DNA of 64,000 bases from Ignavibacteria bacterium (GTDB lineage Bacteria; Bacteroidota; Ignavibacteria; Tepidaquicellales; Tepidaquicellaceae): contig JADJMZ010000001.1 of assembly GCA_016709315.1 (NCBI GenBank), forward strand, positions 620,001 through 684,000, read 5' to 3'. The notes under the pieces were generated by a model, which made no database searches, was not told the origin of the DNA, and was given only the letters and a program-made list of their open reading frames with translations. Shown one piece after another: positions 60,201-64,000 of this stretch. Every line of letters begins with the position of its first letter. Within the stretch, counting starts at the first letter, position 1. Made by a program: the position numbers and the translations under genes.

Positions 60201-60273
60201 CCTGCTGTGAGAACACAGCAGAGCTGAAGACCATTATTAAATAAAAAATATATATAAAACTTCTGACAGCCAT
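57226..60273 (-). CDS. Large outer-membrane beta-barrel, SprA-like, C-terminus frameshifted
   Basis: This 1015-residue protein has a signal peptide (cleavage near AVFSQ). The N-terminal region includes LSDYVLDHRNGIIKLDKDL. Then comes a segment GVTVGSNQDLTLNSGFRLQLNGKL ... ALTDESSPIQPEGNTEKLQELDKVFIEIK, reminiscent of the T9SS translocon protein SprA (IQPEGNT motif), although SprA is over 2000 residues. The rest is barrel strands. The frame stops at FFLYKDQ right after a T6 run, while the next frame continues with barrel strands. With one extra T the product would be about 1,185 residues and end in an aromatic. No function is assigned. Confidence 0.7.
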   Translation of the reverse strand: MAVRSFIYIFYLIMVFSSAVFSQQESPNYKTYTAKIGNRDTLVNLDDKFLIQFSEILTLQSKILIPLSDYVLDHRNGIIKLDKDLFKKYDLDTFQIYNLKIDYDIFPYNLKEEYSGFNIVLEKDSLTGDTVQIATQKKDFISSIFDGTELEKSGSIFRGVTVGSNQDLTLNSGFRLQLNGKLSSDFEINAALTDESSPIQPEGNTEKLQELDKVFIEIKNKNFTGTIGDINVNIENTEFMNFKRKIQGGKVFSDYGIGNIYLSGAVQRGKFNSNTFNGQDNNQGPYILIGRDNEINILVLSGSEKVYLDGVAMIRGEQADYVIDYGIGSVKFTNKRIITNASRIIVDFEYSDRKYSRIILSGENQIRFFNNKLKLGVSYVNQNDNEDKTIDFTLSPEDKQILENAGDDRFKAVKSGVQYVGKDSVTGIGLGLYAKEDTLINKSSITYYKYLPGDTNAVYQVVFSYVGQGKGNYSQQSSFQYNFTGPGSGVYDTLVFIPVPASHNIADVNLNYESSSRKEFTFNLETAVSVFDANKFSTIDDNNNRGLAFLGTIGVNKYNFRLFGIKLNAVELKLKEKLTNKIFTPLERYNPVEFYREYDIQDSNKLTEDLREASLRVAPTNYINIKGSFGQLLRGDSFNSLRTAGDFLLKNDSLGLPEIIYKIELINTDNSDVNSKSRWLRQFASTGYKKFFGGYSFDNPNLEFRLDYIQEDRQNKLTGLQGGDSLQSGSFAFYELKPKLILNNFHNLNVYSEFGYRKDNLPSDGVLKKESEAFTQIYGVGYRGISWLTTILELTLRDKKYYDEFISETNSNNRTLLVNWQTRLDPFNSAFQTDLYYNITSERQSKKEKDFVQVRFGEGNYIYLGDLNGNGLKDENEFQLTSFNDGNYVRIFRESSQLFPVTGLSTSARLNLKPARFFNITGSGFTEELLRNISAETYLRAEENSRDQNTDNIYFLNFGTFQNDSNTLFGTQLIQQDINFFEFNPLYSLKLRYSQQKTFNQYVSGNERFFLYKDQ

Positions 60274-60408
60274 CCCTGATTTTAAGAAAGTTATTTATCG
60301 TTTATACTGCATTCAATACTATTCAACGCCATGCGAAGAGTATAGTTTGCAGCTACTTATAAAAAGGTATTTGTAAAATCAAAGAATGTGTGTTTTTTTA
60401 AAAAATTT

Positions 60409-62046
60409 TTAATATATGCCTGATTCGTTTTCAGGACCTGATGAATGAACAGATGATTTATCGGATTTTCTGATCATCAGACTAACCGATTGTGTCCTGA
60501 GTCCGTCTTCTTCATACTGAACTTCGACAGGAATTTCTTCTGTAAGTTTTACTTTTGCTCCGGGAGTCGTTGTATTCTTTGAATAAATAAAACTCAGATC
60601 ACCGGTAAGAGATTTCTTTATCACTCCGAGCTCTCCGGACATATTGTGCGAAACTGAATATGAGGACATTCCTCCGAGACATATATCCTGTTCATTCGAA
60701 TTATCCGTGATGAGAGTAAAACATCTCTTCTTCAGCAGTAAATAAATTAATGCTGCGACTATTCCCAGCATTAATGCTATAAGTCCGATAAGTACAAAAA
60801 GTCTCCATGGACCGTATTTCATTCTTATCTCAAGAGGGATTTTAGTAACAATTTTTTTATCTTTTAAAACCGGCTGAAAGATTTCCGGAACTGACTGCAG
60901 AGCGAATAACTCGCGGAAATTATTTACATAACTCTGATCAAGCAGTATATCCACATCACTCACATCCAGCACCAGATCACCGCCAATCGTAAAATCTTCC
61001 TTGAAAATCGTATTGAAAGAAAAATTCGGAGTGATCTCAGGAAGATTGAATATTACGGAAAATCCCGTAACCTCTCCTTCGGGAGATACATTGCTCACAG
61101 TGGACGGGGAAATAGTCTGCGTCCCTAAAGACTTTACCGAATAATCCGATGAAGTGAATTTCTCCAGCCCGACATTGAGTTTAGCGCTTCTGATAATGTA
61201 TGGATACAGATTTGATTTGAGAGAAAGATCGTTAAACGTTTCCTTCACTTTTTCACCTTCTTCAAATCCATAACCTCGAAGCATCGACCCGTCATAAAAT
61301 AATTTTCCTTCGGTGATCCTGCTTTGAGTGATCTTAGGTTTAAGAACTATCGTACCGATATCAAGCGGCTTAAGAGTGATCGCCTTTTGTCTGATACCAA
61401 CTCCTCTTAAGACTCCGTCATAATATTCGAGATCCTGCTGTGATAAATTATTTTTTGAATAAACAATGCCGTAAGCCATATAACCTTTGGAAGTATCTGT
61501 TCCGTCTGTCAGCACTTCCGGTATCGGAAATAAAAGTATTTTCTGAATCCTGCTGTCTGTCCTGAGTTTTTTATAATACTCGAGTGTATTCATATAAGAA
61601 GAATCGCCGCTTCCGGAATTGTCATTTATGTTGTCCGTTATAAGCCAGATGATTCCGGTGTTTCCTTTTATCGCGGCTATTCCTTTATCAATCGCTTCAA
61701 TTAGGTCGGTCGTTCCTGTCCTGTCGTCATTGCCTGTCATCAGATTAAATTTATTCATTATCTCTTCCGGAATCAGAGCATCGGCATTTCCGCTAAAAAG
61801 AACCTTCGGTGAAGTTATTCCTCTTTTCGGATCCGTTTTTGTAAAAAGCATTACATCGGCTTTGTCATCTTTTTTAACTGAGTTTTTTATAAGTGTCTTG
61901 CAAAACAGTCTGAATGTGCTTTGCGGCTGACGGTAATATGACCACATGCTTCCGGAATTATCAAAAAGAAATACAAACTGATTTTCCTTCTGCGCAAAGA
62001 CTTCAGATACAAACAGAATTATTAGTATTACCGTAAATTTTTTCAT
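60409..62046 (-). CDS. Membrane-anchored von Willebrand factor A protein
   Basis: This 545-residue protein has a signal peptide (cleavage near VFAQ). A vWA domain at about residues 22-200 has the MIDAS motif DNSGSM (Asp29, Ser31, Ser33) and later TGTTDLIEAI and IIWLITDNIND. A beta-rich extracytoplasmic region follows (about 210-405). A single membrane helix lies at about 416-438, then a basic stop (KKR) and a cytoplasmic tail of about 100 residues. It would bind a partner through Mg2+ outside the membrane and signal or anchor inside. It lies 65 bp after a cytoplasmic propeller gene. Confidence 0.82.
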   Translation of the reverse strand: MKKFTVILIILFVSEVFAQKENQFVFLFDNSGSMWSYYRQPQSTFRLFCKTLIKNSVKKDDKADVMLFTKTDPKRGITSPKVLFSGNADALIPEEIMNKFNLMTGNDDRTGTTDLIEAIDKGIAAIKGNTGIIWLITDNINDNSGSGDSSYMNTLEYYKKLRTDSRIQKILLFPIPEVLTDGTDTSKGYMAYGIVYSKNNLSQQDLEYYDGVLRGVGIRQKAITLKPLDIGTIVLKPKITQSRITEGKLFYDGSMLRGYGFEEGEKVKETFNDLSLKSNLYPYIIRSAKLNVGLEKFTSSDYSVKSLGTQTISPSTVSNVSPEGEVTGFSVIFNLPEITPNFSFNTIFKEDFTIGGDLVLDVSDVDILLDQSYVNNFRELFALQSVPEIFQPVLKDKKIVTKIPLEIRMKYGPWRLFVLIGLIALMLGIVAALIYLLLKKRCFTLITDNSNEQDICLGGMSSYSVSHNMSGELGVIKKSLTGDLSFIYSKNTTTPGAKVKLTEEIPVEVQYEEDGLRTQSVSLMIRKSDKSSVHSSGPENESGIY

Positions 62047-62111
62047 TATCTATTTAAACTTTTAAAATACTTTTACCGCTGAAATTTTTCCGTAATATTT
62101 CATTGGGATTG

Positions 62112-63404
62112 TCAGATATGAATGTTTAATTTGTCGTTTGTAAAAGCTTCAAGTATTCCGTTTTTTGTAATAACATATATTTCATTTCCTGAAATAAAAG
62201 CTGAAATGATCTCCGTCTGCCCGTCATTCTTTTCCGATGAAATCACATAACTTTCCGCTTCCTGAAATCTGTTGAGATTGCAGAAGATGATCTTATTCTT
62301 CTGAGAAACGACTATGACATTTCTGCTGATACACTCTATCCTGTTCTCATATTCATCTTCGTAATTATATACCGGCAGACCGCTTGATTTATAATACTTC
62401 CAGCCGTCGAGCGTTCCTATGAATATATTATCGTCAAATCCGCCGATCGAGTTAATATAATTGCACCTGATCCCCGAAAAAGAAAACTTGCCGCTTATCC
62501 TGGGAAGATCAAGATAATAAATCTCGCTTAAATGTGATGTAATAAAAAGTCTGTAATTAAGATAAAATATAAATGAGCTTTCATCTGTCTTTAATCCGGA
62601 TCTTTTATCCGTTGAAATAATTTCTCCCTTCATCTTGTCTATGTCATACATCAATACTTCCGAATCAAAAAGCGCATAAGCGACGTTACCGGCTATGCAG
62701 ATCTTATCACTCACGAAATCATTCACAGTGAATTTGTATTCGCTTACTTCATTATCTTTTCCGGTGTCAATAATCTTTAAAGCTGCCTGCCCGCTGTTAC
62801 GGTTATATTCGGTAAACACAAGACTGTCTTTGCATCTGCTGAGATTGCTCCAGATCAAAAAATTATTGCCTGAACTGTAAATTTCGCTTTTTGTCTCTCC
62901 GTCTTCGCTGATCCTGTAAATTTTATTGAGTGAATTTATGTAAATAACATTGTCATAAACGAGCCCCGTCTTTTCAAATGACTCATGCTCTATAAAAATC
63001 TTGTCTTTTACTTTGCCTGTAAACCTGTCTATTTTATAAATGTTTCCTTTACCCGATGTCAAAATTACAAAGCGGTTGTTCACAAGTATTTTATTAAAGA
63101 ATTCGTCTTTTAAATTCAGACTGAATCTCTTCCTGAAACTGTTTTCTATGCCTTCGGGAAATTTTATTCCGCTTTCATAAAAGTAATTTAAATACGGACT
63201 GCCGAGACAGAATGAATTAAACTTTGTTTTCAGGGTTTTCTCTTCGTAACTCTCCGCGATCTCTTCCACTTCGATAGTTTCTTCGACTTCTTTATTTTCA
63301 ATATCATCCTCAAATTCAATTAAAATCCTGTCTTCCGGCTTTACTGCCTTTTCTTCTTTTTTATCTTTCTCATCGTCAAACTCTATTATTATTCTTTCGC
63401 TCAT
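62112..63404 (-). CDS. Cytoplasmic PQQ/WD-like beta-propeller protein with acidic N-terminus
   Basis: This 430-residue protein has no signal peptide. The first 55 residues are acidic and contain a duplicated short motif, RIIIEFDDE (residues 4-12) and RILIEFEDD (26-34), looking like docking motifs. From about residue 60, repeated strands of PQQ-like propeller type occur (KGNIYKIDRFTGKV, NKIYRISEDG, SEVLMYDIDKMKGE, NKIIFCNLNRF, NGILEAFTNDK). Its ATG abuts the stop of the Sua5 gene (TAAATG). The gene is probably co-transcribed with Sua5 upstream and the vWA gene downstream. Function is unknown. Confidence 0.68.
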   Translation of the reverse strand: MSERIIIEFDDEKDKKEEKAVKPEDRILIEFEDDIENKEVEETIEVEEIAESYEEKTLKTKFNSFCLGSPYLNYFYESGIKFPEGIENSFRKRFSLNLKDEFFNKILVNNRFVILTSGKGNIYKIDRFTGKVKDKIFIEHESFEKTGLVYDNVIYINSLNKIYRISEDGETKSEIYSSGNNFLIWSNLSRCKDSLVFTEYNRNSGQAALKIIDTGKDNEVSEYKFTVNDFVSDKICIAGNVAYALFDSEVLMYDIDKMKGEIISTDKRSGLKTDESSFIFYLNYRLFITSHLSEIYYLDLPRISGKFSFSGIRCNYINSIGGFDDNIFIGTLDGWKYYKSSGLPVYNYEDEYENRIECISRNVIVVSQKNKIIFCNLNRFQEAESYVISSEKNDGQTEIISAFISGNEIYVITKNGILEAFTNDKLNIHI

Positions 63405-64000
63405 TTATTCCGTAATCCTGATTTTACTGTTTATAATTTTGATCTTTCCGGAACTTGCTCTTTCAAGTCTGTCGTTAATTGCAGCTCCGATACCTTCGCC
63501 GTCTGTTTTCTCAGCAATGATCATTTCGAATTTCATTTCATCCAGATGTCTCAATTCAGAAAACAAATTTAATGCAATTTCTCTTTTATCTGCAAACTTT
63601 TTCAGATCCAGAACCGCAGCTCTTTCTTTCAATACATTCTTTATCTCATCAGCATCTTCCGTAATATACAACGGCGTAAACGGCGCATAATGAATTTTCA
63701 TTTGTCCGGGAGAAATAATTTTGCCGTTCTTAATTATATTTATTTTTCCCGTAACCTTCTCAATATCTTCCCTTGTAATATAACCGTGCCTCAAAATACT
63801 TATTTCATTTTCAAGAAAACTTACAACCGTAGATTCAATTCCGATTTTACATTTACCTCCGTCGAGAATGAAGTCTATCTTTCCGTCAAGCTCTTTCAAT
63901 ACATCTGCCGCTGTAGTCGGAGAGATCTTTCCCGATCTGTTGGCTGAAGGCGCAGAAACCGGAACTCCGGATAATTTAATTACTTCCCGGAACATTTCAT
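63405..64000 (-). CDS. L-threonylcarbamoyladenylate synthase, Sua5/TsaC (5' end outside window)
   Basis: The gene continues past the right edge, so the N-terminus is missing. What is visible is the second half of the YrdC domain: SGVPVSAPSANRSGKISPTTA, DFILDGGKCKIGIESTVVSF and ISILRHGYITREDIEKV. A linker PGQMKIHYAPFTPLYI and a C-terminal Sua5 domain follow. This enzyme makes threonylcarbamoyl-AMP for t6A37 of tRNA. The extra C-terminal domain indicates the Sua5 rather than the short TsaC form. Confidence 0.9.
   Translation of the reverse strand, partial: EMFREVIKLSGVPVSAPSANRSGKISPTTAADVLKELDGKIDFILDGGKCKIGIESTVVSFLENEISILRHGYITREDIEKVTGKINIIKNGKIISPGQMKIHYAPFTPLYITEDADEIKNVLKERAAVLDLKKFADKREIALNLFSELRHLDEMKFEMIIAEKTDGEGIGAAINDRLERASSGKIKIINSKIRITE

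Noticed and set aside
1..64000. CRISPR arrays, tRNA or rRNA genes
   Set aside because: Intergenic regions were read for regularly spaced repeats and for tRNA-like GTTCRANYC arms with matching acceptor stems; none was found.

Overview
The window is AT-rich, densely coded bacterial chromosome, most likely from a member of Ignavibacteriota or a close relative in the Bacteroidota/Chlorobiota (FCB) group. This is inferred from gene content: a secreted Asp-box protein with a type IX secretion (T9SS) C-terminal domain of the NFPNPFNPET type, a TlpA/DUF6029-like/Omp28-like cassette, a helix-hairpin-helix protein fused to an outer-membrane barrel, DUF4199- and DUF6249-like membrane proteins, many outer-membrane beta-barrels with short Sec signals, and at least one TAnnTTTG promoter-like element. 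No rRNA, tRNA, CRISPR array or intact transposase was seen. TTG and GTG starts occur, and Shine-Dalgarno (SD) use is patchy.

Layout. 0.6-5.7 kb: an outer-membrane barrel, a TPR protein, and a minus-strand operon with a 26-residue membrane peptide, a DUF6249-like protein, a DUF4097-like lipoprotein, an ECF sigma factor and its putative membrane anti-sigma factor. 5.8-11.3 kb: two long tandem paralogs (LamG-LamG-P domain-dockerin-like), each followed by nearly the same terminator. 11.6-15.7 kb: a lysine 2,3-aminomutase (KamA), a small GNAT acetyltransferase and two different D-Ala-D-Ala-ligase-like ATP-grasp enzymes, transcribed together from a recognisable promoter. I consider this the best candidate for an undescribed pathway, one that makes and conjugates beta-lysine. 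15.8-17.2 kb: RidA, ABM-fold and HdeD-like proteins. 17.5-20.5 kb: a GH16 glucanase, then a sulfur-handling operon (sulfide:quinone oxidoreductase-like, single-cysteine DsrC/TusE-like, DsrE2-like). An A20-G15-C-G15 tract at 20.6 kb is probably a sequencing or assembly artefact.

20.8-33.9 kb: aquaporin Z, OxyR, a DUF4199-like protein, PTS enzyme I, a lone nuoH, the TlpA/DUF6029-like/Omp28-like trio, the HhH-barrel protein, PgeF and an MFS exporter. 34-48 kb: a site-2 protease, a CPBP protease overlapping cdsA, small redox and phosphatase genes, gpmA, then a minus-strand block of DEAD-box helicase, PhoH, a DUF6986-like aldolase and mnmG. 48-49.8 kb: a gene-poor AT-rich region with a near-parS palindrome upstream of mnmG and two adjacent MITE-like elements sharing terminal inverted repeats.

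49.8-54.4 kb: three plus-strand exported proteins, the first being the T9SS cargo. 54.4-64 kb: a minus-strand block with a TonB-like membrane protein carrying a duplicated cytoplasmic domain, a large SprA-like outer-membrane barrel split by an apparent homopolymer frameshift, a membrane von Willebrand A (vWA) protein, a cytoplasmic beta-propeller, and a Sua5/TsaC gene cut by the window edge.

All family assignments come from reading motifs in the sequence. No database search was run.
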